In this document: positions 1 to 7,901 of the stretch, one piece after another
Position numbering within the stretch: the stretch's first letter is position 1
Layout: the number at the start of each line of letters is the position of its first letter
DNA from: Planctomycetaceae bacterium
GTDB lineage: Bacteria; Planctomycetota; Planctomycetia; Planctomycetales; Planctomycetaceae
Reading direction: 5' to 3'
DNA length: 9,143 nt
Assembly (NCBI GenBank): GCA_003445035.1
Contig: DLVV01000067.1
Location: forward strand, 1 to 9,143
The notes under the pieces: generated by a model
What the model saw: the letters and a program-made list of their open reading frames with translations, nothing else
Database searches by the model: none
Told to the model about the DNA's origin: nothing
Program-made: the position numbers and the translations under genes

Positions 1-3000
1 CTGGCGACTTGTCACGATAGATTCAGCCAGCTCGGCCAGCCCGGCGCCATCGGCCAGCAGGGTGGTCATCTTTTCCAGCAGCGCGGTGTCGCCAATCGTC
101 TCGGGTCGTCCCAGTGCGTATCCCAGCAATTTGGCAGCGAGCGTGCGGTGGAACTGGGATTGCCGCGACCGGAGATAGCCGTGCAGCTCAGTGGCATCGG
201 CGATCGAGGTGCCGTCGCGAAGTTTGCTGGCCGTTTCGATCGGTTTTCCGTCACGATAGCGATTACGCCAGCGGCCCAGCGAGTCGTAGTTTTCCAAGGC
301 AAAACCGAATGGGTCGATCCGCGCATGACAGTTTACACAGGCGGCATCGCGACGGTGTGCTGCCAGGCGTTGACGGACAGAGAGTCCGTCCGCCGGCACG
401 TCATCTGCAGCAATGGAGCCTGCATCAGCGGGCGGTGGGGGTACCGACTCACCCAGGACCTGCCGTAGGACCCAGTCACCGCGGCGGACGGGGCTGGTTC
501 TCAGAGGGGCGGAAGTCACCGTCAGCACGGCCCCCAGCCGGAGCAGTCCACCGCGGTGGGAGCGATGCACGTCGTTGACGCGTCGCAGCAGTGTGGAACT
601 GGCCTGTTGGGGATCGGCGTTGGCGGGTTCCGGGAAAGGCACACCATAATGAGACGCCAGGGCGCGATTGAGAAACGTGTAGTCGGCGAACAGCAGCTCG
701 GCGGGAGGACGGTTTCTCCGAACGATGTGGGTACAAAGTGCGATGGCCTCCTGGTACATCGCTGACTGGATCGTCTCGCTCCATTCCGGGAAGCGACTTG
801 TGTCGACACCTCGGTATTGGTCGAACCGGTAGAAGCCAAACCACTGGCCGAAGAATTCGGTGGCAAAACGGGTCGACCTCGGATCCTTAAGCATGCGGCG
901 GGCGTGGCGGGCGAGGACCTTTGGATGCTGGAGTCGTTGTCCGGCGGCATCCTCGCGGAGAGCATCGTCGGGGAGAGACGACCAGAAGAGATAACTGAGC
1001 CGCGACGCCAATTCCCAGTCAGACAGAGGAGCGGAGGAAGCGTTGGCGGTGACGCGTTCTGCTCGGTAGAGAAAAGCGGGAGAGACCAGGATCCGCGTCA
1101 GGAGTGATCTCACCGCGGCGGCGTGGTCAAAACGATTCTGCGTCCGCAGAGATTCGTAAAAAGATCGCAGGCGAGTGGCCTCGTTGTCAGTCAGCGGCCG
1201 GCGCCAGGCGCGCGTGGCAAACTGAAGCACATCCTGCAGATGGCCCGCGTGGGCCGATTTCAGAGACTGGCGATCGGACTGGTACTCGAGGTGGAGTGGG
1301 ACGAGGTAACCACGGGCTTCGGCAGGCAGCTGTTCAAACCACTGTCGATCAAGATCTTTCATACGCCGGTCGCCCAGCGAAAATTCAAACATGCCGGACA
1401 ACATCCGCAACCAGGCATCGTGGTACCCAAATGAGGTTCGCAGGTCGATCCAGGCCTGGTCCAGTCGATGCCGCGTGGCCGCGTCCAGCATGTGTTCCAC
1501 CAGGAACTGGTCGTCACGCGCGTATTTGATTTGTATATGAAATGCGTTGCGTTGCGGATTGTTGTAGGTGGCGTCGAAGGGCTTGGGTATGGGGTCGCGA
1601 TCGGAGGGGGCTGGTTCTCGCTGGGAGACCTGGGGAAGCAGGCGGGCGAATTGAAGCACGCCCTCTTTCCAGGCCTGAAAGGCAGGGCTGCCCGGGTTGG
1701 CCAGTACCGCGGAGATCGATTTCCCCTGATCGGTTTCTTCCAGCTGTGTGATGGAACAGCGAATGATGCAGTCTGCGCCCCGATCGACATCCAGCTCCGC
1801 ATCGACCAGGAGCCGTGCAGAACCGGCATCTTTGGGGATCGGTACCGTGAAGCGAACCGGTTGCGTACCCCGCGTGGTGAAGTCGTCTTTTGTGACCTTG
1901 CCTCCGCGGGGATGTTCGCCGAAACGAAGCCGTCTGACGACGTCCGCGGTGACAACTTCTCGCAATGGATGGAAAGGTTGTTCGCGCAAATCGGCCACCC
2001 GAAATTGAATCCGCGGATTTTTCCAGATCACCACCGCGTCGGGCCGTTCATCGGGAAGGGCCGATTCCACGGAAATGACCAGGTTGGCCGTGGCCGTTTT
2101 GGGCGGCCAGTTGATGTTCATCTCAAAACGTTGTGCACGGGTTACCCGGAAGAGATCGGCCCGCAAAACAGGGGCTTCTTCCTTGGCGTCAGCATTGGCT
2201 CCAAATCGATTTTGCCAGTGCCGTACGCGCTCGGCCAGCTCTTGGCAACGTTGCCGGATCTGCATGCAGAACGCCTGCTGTGCCGCGGCACCGTCGGCGA
2301 CAGGTGGGGCGGGAAGCTGCTGCCAGCCGCGAGCGATCTCGGAGGTGGGGAAGCCAAGATCTCGCTGTTGAAGGAGCTGGTGGATGTACTTGAGAAACGG
2401 TGGGTCCAGGCCTTCTGCCGTAGCCAACCTGGAATAGTCGGCTGCCCCACGACCCAACGCGTTGCGATGGGAAAACAGCCAGGCTGCATAGAAAGCCTTC
2501 GGGTATCTATCCAACCCAAAAGGTTCGCCGCCTTCGCCTGCCGCGGTACGAAAACCGTGGTTGCGGTAGATCGATTGAATCCGTGTGATGGCCGACAATT
2601 CGAACCCGGTGTTACCGGGGTCGCGGTGGAAGGCCAGTGGGCCAGAGCCGATGACGGCATGGTTGGCGACCTGCCGTGCCGCGTCCAGGTAACGCTGTAA
2701 GGTCGAGTCCTGTATGAACTGGACACCTCCGCTATTGGTAAATCCGGCACCACCAACGGCATCACTGACGAAGCCGCGGTGGACATCAAGCCGAAGCCCG
2801 GTCAAGTCGCGAATTGTGTAGTCGTATTCGGCGCTGGTCAGTCGCCGCATGAGGATACGCCCCGGGTCTCCGGCATGCCGCGCCACCGCTTGTTGCAGGC
2901 GTTGTTGGATCCACTCACTCAGCCGCTTACGGTCCGCGGCGGTCGGCTGTACAGCGTCGCGTGGCGGCATCCGTCGGCTGCGAAGCTGGTCGGCGACCTT

Positions 3001-3249
3001 CCTCCATCCGCGGAAATCGCGGGCAAAGGAGTCCCGGGTGATGAGCGTCTTGAGGCTAAGCCCGCCCTCAGGGGAATCACCGCTATGGCAATCGAAACAG
3101 AATCGTTGCAGCAGCATGCCAATGGGATCCGCCGCCTTCGGAGTCTCACCGGCGCGGACAGCCATGGGGACAGCGGCCAGAAAAATAAGTCCGGCAAGAG
3201 TGACCCCACGGAGCGGCTGATGGGACGACAGATCGGGCAAAATCAGCAT
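1..3249 (-). CDS. Exported planctomycete cytochrome-like protein, DUF1587/DUF1595/DUF1592/DUF1588/DUF1585 (3' end outside window)
   Basis: One uninterrupted frame of 1083 codons with no stop, so the C-terminus lies beyond the left edge. The start is ATG at 3249, with AGGAG five bases upstream. Residues 1-33 look like a signal peptide (hydrophobic LAGLIFLAAVPMA, then AVRAG). A class I haem motif CFDCH lies at 51-55, with a candidate distal Met in RRMPP near 94, as in planctomycete cytochrome c domains. DUF1587 follows at about 131-195 (RRLTSAEYDYTIRDLTG), DUF1595 at about 672-733 (TRAWRRPL), DUF1592 at about 720-870, DUF1588 around a second haem-like motif CVNCH at 971-975 followed by ARIDPFGFALENYD, and DUF1585 from about 1015. 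DUF1585 is nearly complete, so probably only a few residues are missing. Residues about 200-670 are unassigned and include an all-beta-looking stretch near 365-505. The family's biochemical role is not established; a periplasmic redox role is inferred from the haem motifs. Such genes often precede a DUF1552 gene, which would lie off the left edge. Confidence 0.93.
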   Translation of the reverse strand, partial: MLILPDLSSHQPLRGVTLAGLIFLAAVPMAVRAGETPKAADPIGMLLQRFCFDCHSGDSPEGGLSLKTLITRDSFARDFRGWRKVADQLRSRRMPPRDAVQPTAADRKRLSEWIQQRLQQAVARHAGDPGRILMRRLTSAEYDYTIRDLTGLRLDVHRGFVSDAVGGAGFTNSGGVQFIQDSTLQRYLDAARQVANHAVIGSGPLAFHRDPGNTGFELSAITRIQSIYRNHGFRTAAGEGGEPFGLDRYPKAFYAAWLFSHRNALGRGAADYSRLATAEGLDPPFLKYIHQLLQQRDLGFPTSEIARGWQQLPAPPVADGAAAQQAFCMQIRQRCQELAERVRHWQNRFGANADAKEEAPVLRADLFRVTRAQRFEMNINWPPKTATANLVISVESALPDERPDAVVIWKNPRIQFRVADLREQPFHPLREVVTADVVRRLRFGEHPRGGKVTKDDFTTRGTQPVRFTVPIPKDAGSARLLVDAELDVDRGADCIIRCSITQLEETDQGKSISAVLANPGSPAFQAWKEGVLQFARLLPQVSQREPAPSDRDPIPKPFDATYNNPQRNAFHIQIKYARDDQFLVEHMLDAATRHRLDQAWIDLRTSFGYHDAWLRMLSGMFEFSLGDRRMKDLDRQWFEQLPAEARGYLVPLHLEYQSDRQSLKSAHAGHLQDVLQFATRAWRRPLTDNEATRLRSFYESLRTQNRFDHAAAVRSLLTRILVSPAFLYRAERVTANASSAPLSDWELASRLSYLFWSSLPDDALREDAAGQRLQHPKVLARHARRMLKDPRSTRFATEFFGQWFGFYRFDQYRGVDTSRFPEWSETIQSAMYQEAIALCTHIVRRNRPPAELLFADYTFLNRALASHYGVPFPEPANADPQQASSTLLRRVNDVHRSHRGGLLRLGAVLTVTSAPLRTSPVRRGDWVLRQVLGESVPPPPADAGSIAADDVPADGLSVRQRLAAHRRDAACVNCHARIDPFGFALENYDSLGRWRNRYRDGKPIETASKLRDGTSIADATELHGYLRSRQSQFHRTLAAKLLGYALGRPETIGDTALLEKMTTLLADGAGLAELAESIVTSRQ

Positions 3250-3254
3250 CAGCA

Positions 3255-3259
3255 CTCCT
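3255..3259 (-). promoter_or_regulatory. Shine-Dalgarno site of the DUF1592-family gene
   Basis: The minus strand reads AGGAG, then five bases (TGCTG), then ATG. This favours the ATG at 3249 over the in-frame GTG at 3255, which would overlap this site. The frame stays open further upstream, so the site together with the signal peptide decides the start. It is the clearest ribosome binding site in the window. Confidence 0.55.
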
Positions 3260-3422
3260 GGTTGGACACGGAGGCAACTCGCAGCTTTTCGTCGAGACAC
3301 CTGTAGGCCGCGGGATCTCGTCGCAGAATCGATACAGCTGACAAACCAGGCAATGCCATGAACATGACCGTCTTCCGTCCCAAATCGAACTACCCCAGTC
3401 TCCTCATCTCAGCCCCGACGTT

Positions 3423-3528
3423 CAACCCGCCGGGTCCTCCCCCACAGCATCGCTCAACCGCACTCTGACCTTGATGCCTCACCTCTCTGCAGGAAAAATA
3501 ACCCCGGTTCGGCGACACAACCCGCCGG
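3423..3528. repeat. 11-base direct repeat pair (CAACCCGCCGG) in the divergent gap
   Basis: Identical copies lie at 3423-3433 and 3518-3528, 95 bases apart, upstream of the plus-strand gene start at 3564. They could be paired regulator sites, but in GC-rich DNA an 11-base match over 300 bases can arise by chance. No function is claimed. Confidence 0.25.
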
Positions 3529-3563
3529 CAGCATTCCGGCATTCGAACAGGACGTTGCGGCCC

Positions 3564-5591
3564 ATGCTTGCGAACAGAAGATGCAGCATCCTGGTCATTT
3601 TGATGATGGGCTGTCTGCCTGGAACGGACACGGCCTCCCATGCCGCAGACCGTACGGGCCCATGGAAACTCATCTACGCCAACATCGAGCCAGATCGACT
3701 CAAGCCGCCCGCGGACGGCAATTTGGTGCCGCTGCAGAACGGTCCCGGCGCCTACCTGCGCATCGTCGTGGCCAACCGCGGACCCGATGCCGATCGGATC
3801 ACCGACGTGGCCCTGAACGGTGTCTCGCTCCGCCTGGCTTTGCAGGGCCGATCGCACCCTCGAGTCCAACAGTATCCTTTCTACAAACAGCACAGCATCG
3901 AGTTCATGAAAGGCGGGCCGCCGAAGGTGCTGCTCGATGCCGGCCGCCCCTTGTGGTATCGCATCCTTCCGTCGAATCCAACCACTGGGATCGGCTGGAC
4001 GGAGATCCTCGTTCGCCTGCGTCACTGGAATCTCGCGAAACTCCACGTCCAGCTGAAGACGGCCACGGGGCACCGGATGGCCATTCCCGTACAGACAGCC
4101 CCAGGCGTGCAGCCGATGACGCTCATGAAGAACGTGCACATCGGCCTGGCCACGCTGAACTCCGCACGCGACCGTCTCTATGTCTACATGCTGGTTCCCA
4201 CCGCTTCCAAACAGAACCCCGTTTCTATTGAGTCGATCAAGGTTGATGGCACCGAGATCACCGCCACCACCAACCGGCTCTCTGGCTACAACCGGACCGG
4301 TGTGATCCCACTCGTCGTGCCTCTCGCAAAAGCCTGGCCCAAAGGCAGTTTCCATCTCCTGGACTGTCGCCTGAGTACTGGCGAGCGACGAGTCTGCAGC
4401 GTCCGCGCCTTCAATGGATTCGCCGTCATGATGTTCGGGGCCAATTTCGGAGGTCCCCGTCCGTTCATCGAAAGAGGCTTCAAGGAATTTCACGAACACT
4501 ACATCGACAGCTGGGTCTCGCCGGGTGGAACAGGCTCCTGGCGGCAGATCAGCGAGGATTGGTGGCAGGCGATGGCTCGTCGTTATGGAATCCGGCTCCA
4601 GCCGAATCACCACCATGCCGGGCAGACCGGGGCGGAAGTCCGTCAACTGGCCAAATCCGACATGCACACGCTGGCGTACTGGCTCTTCGACGAGCCGGAC
4701 GTCAACGACTATTTCGACGGAGAACACCATGGCGTACCGTTGCCGCTGCGGCTCGGCCTGCACGCCCAGCGGTTGGTCAGGTTGTCCGGATCTCTCCGCA
4801 CCGCCGACCCGGTCCACCCGACGACCCTTGTCGTCGACAAGACGTTCAGGCCTCAGAATTACCACACGTACGGTCAATTGCCGGACCTGGTCCAGGCAGA
4901 CATTTACTATCCGCTGGCGGCGCACGCCAAACAGGCACCGTGGGACCCTCTGGCTTACATGTACGGCGACACTCAATCGGCCCGCGCGGCCTTCATGCCC
5001 AAGCCGATGAACATCGTCGTGAGTGCCAGCCCTGACGGAGGTGCCCGGCCGCCCAAGCCGGGAGAGGAACGGATTGCCGTGTACGCCTCGGTGGCCGCCG
5101 GGGCTCACGGCATCTGCTACTACTGGTACAACGCGGCCAGGGAAGCCGGCTGCCAATGGGTCGTCGACACCTGGGCCGAAATCGCCATTCTGAATCGCCA
5201 ACTGCAACTGCTCTCACCGTGGATCGGTGTCGGCTTCCCCGTGGAGTTGCCGGTGAAGACTCCGGACAAGCTGTGGGTCAAGACCATCGCTGCCGGAACC
5301 GACGCGTTGCTGGCCGTAGTGATCAACAGGCAGTACATCTCCTCGCCGGATGGATTCACCTCCACCCCGATGGAACAGACGCCGGTTGAATTGGTGCTAC
5401 CTGAAGGTTTTGCGGTTGCTTCGGCAGCCTCCATTGAAAATGACGGGCCCAGGTCTTTGGCAGTCACACAGACCGGAGACACGGTCCGATTCAACACGGG
5501 TTCCCTGGATGTCGCGCGACTGGTCCTGCTGACACGCCGAAAGGGCCTGCTGAATCACCTCAGGACGCGCTGGGCAGAGTTGGAACGGTAG
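3564..5591 (+). CDS. Secreted (beta/alpha)-barrel protein, glycoside-hydrolase-like, family not recognised
   Basis: 675 residues from the ATG at 3564; stop TAG. The frame also opens at TTG 3471 and ATG 3474, but those add about 30 polar, Arg/His-rich residues before the signal peptide and have no ribosome site. The 3564 start gives a short basic N-terminus (MLANRR), the hydrophobic SILVILMMG and a likely signal peptidase I site after SHA27. A Cys at 17 preceded by LMMG is a poor lipobox. Residues about 30-310 appear beta-rich (two sandwich-like parts). From about 315 the pattern resembles a TIM barrel: MMFGANFGG, then QPNHHHAG (346-353), then WLFDEPD at 373-379, whose D376/E377 resemble the strand-4 acid/base region of clan GH-A enzymes, then ADIYYP (445-450), then GICYYWY (516-522) as a late strand. 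A C-terminal beta domain follows. The enzyme class is inferred from motif style only; substrate unknown. It diverges from the DUF1592 gene and converges on the DUF4838 gene. Confidence 0.88.
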   Translation: MLANRRCSILVILMMGCLPGTDTASHAADRTGPWKLIYANIEPDRLKPPADGNLVPLQNGPGAYLRIVVANRGPDADRITDVALNGVSLRLALQGRSHPRVQQYPFYKQHSIEFMKGGPPKVLLDAGRPLWYRILPSNPTTGIGWTEILVRLRHWNLAKLHVQLKTATGHRMAIPVQTAPGVQPMTLMKNVHIGLATLNSARDRLYVYMLVPTASKQNPVSIESIKVDGTEITATTNRLSGYNRTGVIPLVVPLAKAWPKGSFHLLDCRLSTGERRVCSVRAFNGFAVMMFGANFGGPRPFIERGFKEFHEHYIDSWVSPGGTGSWRQISEDWWQAMARRYGIRLQPNHHHAGQTGAEVRQLAKSDMHTLAYWLFDEPDVNDYFDGEHHGVPLPLRLGLHAQRLVRLSGSLRTADPVHPTTLVVDKTFRPQNYHTYGQLPDLVQADIYYPLAAHAKQAPWDPLAYMYGDTQSARAAFMPKPMNIVVSASPDGGARPPKPGEERIAVYASVAAGAHGICYYWYNAAREAGCQWVVDTWAEIAILNRQLQLLSPWIGVGFPVELPVKTPDKLWVKTIAAGTDALLAVVINRQYISSPDGFTSTPMEQTPVELVLPEGFAVASAASIENDGPRSLAVTQTGDTVRFNTGSLDVARLVLLTRRKGLLNHLRTRWAELER

Positions 5592-5661
5592 CCGACGGGC
5601 GTTGAAGCCACTGCCCCAGAGTGCCGTCGCTCTCACGCACGTGGCCGCCGGCTCCGAACTC
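5592..5661. other. Convergent gap between two genes
   Basis: These 70 bases separate the stop codons of two converging genes. A terminator for both would be expected here, but I see no stable hairpin followed by a T-run in either direction, only a six-base inverted match (CGACGG and CCGTCG) about 30 bases apart. Confidence 0.4.
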
Positions 5662-7653
5662 TCAATCCCGCCCCCCCCACGTCATGTTCTCCTGAAAAGA
5701 GACATAGGAGAGATTGACGACATAGTCTTTTTCCAGGCTGTGGCGGAATGCTCTCAGACGCCTGGCCGCCGCATCAAACCCGGATCGTTTTCCGGTTTTT
5801 CGATATCCGCGAAACGCTTCCTGCGTCTCCAGTGTCAACTGGGCATCTCGCAGCCCCTTGGCCAGGAATCCAACTCGCCTGGACGCCGTTTCCTCTCCAC
5901 TTGCTCTCTCCGCGGCCACTTGCAGCAGACGACGCCCCTGGTTCATCACCTCCGGCGTATAGATCTCGTGTGCGGCCTTGTAGAACGTGCGGAAGTTCAA
6001 GCCGTCCGGGTCCTGGCGTTGGTACCTGTTGACGATCGTCTGCCACCGTTTGCGAGTGACAGGCTCGGTCACGCGTTCCCAGAAATCGAAGTACTGCTTC
6101 ACGGCCGCCTTTGCTGGACCGAATGCCCCGTAATACTCATCCAGGATCTCATCGACGGTCTTGTCGACGGGCAACTGTGTCCGGGCAACCACGTACAAGC
6201 TCGGCCCCTGTGTCGCCCACATCCCGGTCAAGCTGTCGAGATCTGTCGCCAGCACGCCGTGGCGAAACGCATGTTGGATATCCGCGCCGACACGACGGGC
6301 ATAATGCACGGGCATGTTGTGACTACCCAGGGTGATGTTCGGGCGAAAGACCAACCTGGCCCCGGTCGCCGACCATCCCTTCCAGTCGCTGCGGAACTCG
6401 CGGCTCGTTTCGTCGGTGTAAGGAAAGAACAGGGAGCTTGCCAATGCGATCACAACACGATTGTTCAGGACTGTTGCGGTGGGCGGGCGACTGTAGTTGG
6501 CGTACGCGTAGCTGATCACGGTTGCGTTCTTGTCGAACTGCCCGGCTTCTCTCTGAACAGCGAGCAGGTACTTCGCGTAGCGGTCCGAAAGCGAACCGAG
6601 GTGCCCGGGCCAGCTCCAGCCATCTCGATTTTCGGCGACAAACGCCTTACGCGCCGCCGCTGTGGCCGCTGCGGTGTCAGTCCGCACGTCCCAGTCAAGG
6701 CACCGCCGGCAGACACACTTGCCCGGCGTGTCATTGGGTTTGCAGTTGACCCAGGGCAGTTTAGCGGTCCGGTTCGCTCGCCAGTCGACAACCACCTGCT
6801 TCCACAACTCCGGTTCGGAAACACACATCGACACATGCTGCGATCGCCCACCGTCCGGCTGTCTTTTCCCGTTGGGCAGCAGGTTGAAGAGTTCCGGGCG
6901 GGTTTCGCCGAATCGTTTCCAGTAGTCGCGGAAGGCCTCGGCATAGTCCAGGTTATGCCGCCGCATGAAGCGGTGCCTCCGTAGCCATTTGTAGACTCCC
7001 AGCTTGTAGTTGTAGACGCTGGCCTCGGAGCTCCAGGCCTGTCGACCATGGTGAAGAGAGGCTTCGAATCGCCAGTAACGCTGCATCAATCTGGGCAGCG
7101 ACCTGGTTTTCCACACCCCGGAAACAACATGCTGCTGCCGCGGCACGAACTCGCCCAAATCTCCCGGCCACAACCAGCGAACGCCAACCTGGCGTTCAAG
7201 AAACTCGTAGACCGCAAACAACGTCCCCATGTCGACGTGGTAATTGCGAGGATGGTCCGTGCCACCGTCTTTGCCGCACAGGAAGAGTCGACGAGTGCCA
7301 GATCGGATCAGATATCCGTTGGCCGGCAACCGCCTGGCGTCCACTCCAGCCTGACGGGTCGCCTCACAGGGTCCCAGAAAGATCCGGGCCAGGTCCGGGT
7401 GCAACTGCCGGTTCAGTTGCCTTTCGGGAATCGCAGCGATTTTCACACCGGTGGCTTTTTGGATGACTCGCTGGAACTCGTCGGCGGCGTACTTGATGAC
7501 CTGCGGGTTTTCCGGCTTGTCCGCAAGGACCAACAACGCCATGGGCTTGCCGGCCGTCGCCACGGTGAATCCTCGACGAGATGTTTCGTGGTCAGCAGCT
7601 GAACACATCGTCAGACACGAACAAACGGCCGCAACCACTTTCAGGTGAAACAT
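5662..7653 (-). CDS. Exported DUF4838 family protein with GH67-like N-terminal domain
   Basis: 663 residues from the ATG at 7653; stop TGA at 5664-5662. The frame extends 19 codons upstream to an ATG at 7710, but 7653 starts a clean signal peptide (MFHLK, then VVAAVCSCLTM, cleavage near CSA/AD), with a weak GGA five bases upstream. Residues about 30-175 match the small alpha/beta domain found at the N-terminus of alpha-glucuronidases and GH20-like enzymes: YAADEFQRVIQKATG, then MGTLFAVYEFLERQVGVRWLWPG. DUF4838 spans about 215-510. It shows SMCVSEPELW, a Cys cluster C313-x-C315-xx-C318 (typical of DUF4838 and possibly metal binding or disulfide), YAYANYSRPP, and DEILDEYYGAFGPA. The remainder is helical. 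DUF4838 proteins are widespread in planctomycetes and Bacteroidetes and are linked to carbohydrate breakdown by context; no reaction is proven as far as I know. An eight-C run at 5671-5678 (G on the coding strand) lies in the last codons, so the C-terminal end depends on its exact length. Confidence 0.92.
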   Translation of the reverse strand: MFHLKVVAAVCSCLTMCSAADHETSRRGFTVATAGKPMALLVLADKPENPQVIKYAADEFQRVIQKATGVKIAAIPERQLNRQLHPDLARIFLGPCEATRQAGVDARRLPANGYLIRSGTRRLFLCGKDGGTDHPRNYHVDMGTLFAVYEFLERQVGVRWLWPGDLGEFVPRQQHVVSGVWKTRSLPRLMQRYWRFEASLHHGRQAWSSEASVYNYKLGVYKWLRRHRFMRRHNLDYAEAFRDYWKRFGETRPELFNLLPNGKRQPDGGRSQHVSMCVSEPELWKQVVVDWRANRTAKLPWVNCKPNDTPGKCVCRRCLDWDVRTDTAAATAAARKAFVAENRDGWSWPGHLGSLSDRYAKYLLAVQREAGQFDKNATVISYAYANYSRPPTATVLNNRVVIALASSLFFPYTDETSREFRSDWKGWSATGARLVFRPNITLGSHNMPVHYARRVGADIQHAFRHGVLATDLDSLTGMWATQGPSLYVVARTQLPVDKTVDEILDEYYGAFGPAKAAVKQYFDFWERVTEPVTRKRWQTIVNRYQRQDPDGLNFRTFYKAAHEIYTPEVMNQGRRLLQVAAERASGEETASRRVGFLAKGLRDAQLTLETQEAFRGYRKTGKRSGFDAAARRLRAFRHSLEKDYVVNLSYVSFQENMTWGGRD

Positions 7654-7844
7654 CGTTTTCCAGCTTTCCGGATCAGCCTGTTGTGCGACCACTCTAGCCG
7701 CAGTTCTCATCGTTGGTACACCGCATCAGGAACGTTTGGATGGTCAGTGCGTGAAAGCCCTGGAACAAATGGCCGCCGTTGGACACCTGGTGAAACAGGT
7801 CAGTGAAACGCGGACAACCCGCCAGATCCGAACCAGTCCCCGGT

Positions 7845-7861
7845 GGGGGGGGAGGGCGGGG
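7845..7861 (+). other. G-rich tract, potential G-quadruplex
   Basis: The plus strand carries a run of eight G (7845-7852), then A, GGG, C and GGGG. The long run can be split into two G-tracts, giving four tracts with very short loops, which fits the general quadruplex pattern. It lies in non-coding DNA between divergent genes. Whether it folds or matters is unknown. Confidence 0.4.
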
Positions 7862-7901
7862 CCTGGAGAGTGGGGTCGCTCCGCGTCAGGCGGTGAGAAC
7901 C

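Larger units (their letters stand above)
3250..3563. other. Divergent intergenic region between the DUF1592 gene and the barrel-protein gene
   Basis: This stretch must carry the promoters of both flanking genes. I see no convincing sigma70 pair on either strand. The nearest plus-strand candidate is TTGATG at 3471-3476 with an A-rich AAAATA 18 bases later, which is poor. The 11-base word CAACCCGCCGG occurs twice in direct orientation, at 3423-3433 and 3518-3528. No RNA gene or credible small ORF was found. If the gene to the right starts at the TTG/ATG at 3471/3474 instead of 3564, the gap is about 90 bases shorter. Confidence 0.5.

Noticed and set aside
1468..2700. 410-codon plus-strand frame inside the DUF1592-family gene
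   Set aside because: Antisense shadow. The minus-strand frame is unbroken for 1083 codons and carries recognised domains.
3390..5207. 605-codon open frame on the minus strand opposite the barrel-protein gene
   Set aside because: Its product is rich in Val, Arg, Gly, Asp and His with no motif or signal peptide. It is the antisense shadow of a GC-rich gene, and the plus-strand frame has a signal peptide and coherent fold patterns.
5592..5661. Search for a bidirectional terminator between converging genes
   Set aside because: Only a six-base inverted match with a long loop and no T-run was found; not enough to call a terminator.
5602..6984. 460-codon plus-strand frame opposite the DUF4838 gene
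   Set aside because: Antisense shadow without recognisable domains; the minus-strand DUF4838 frame is well supported.
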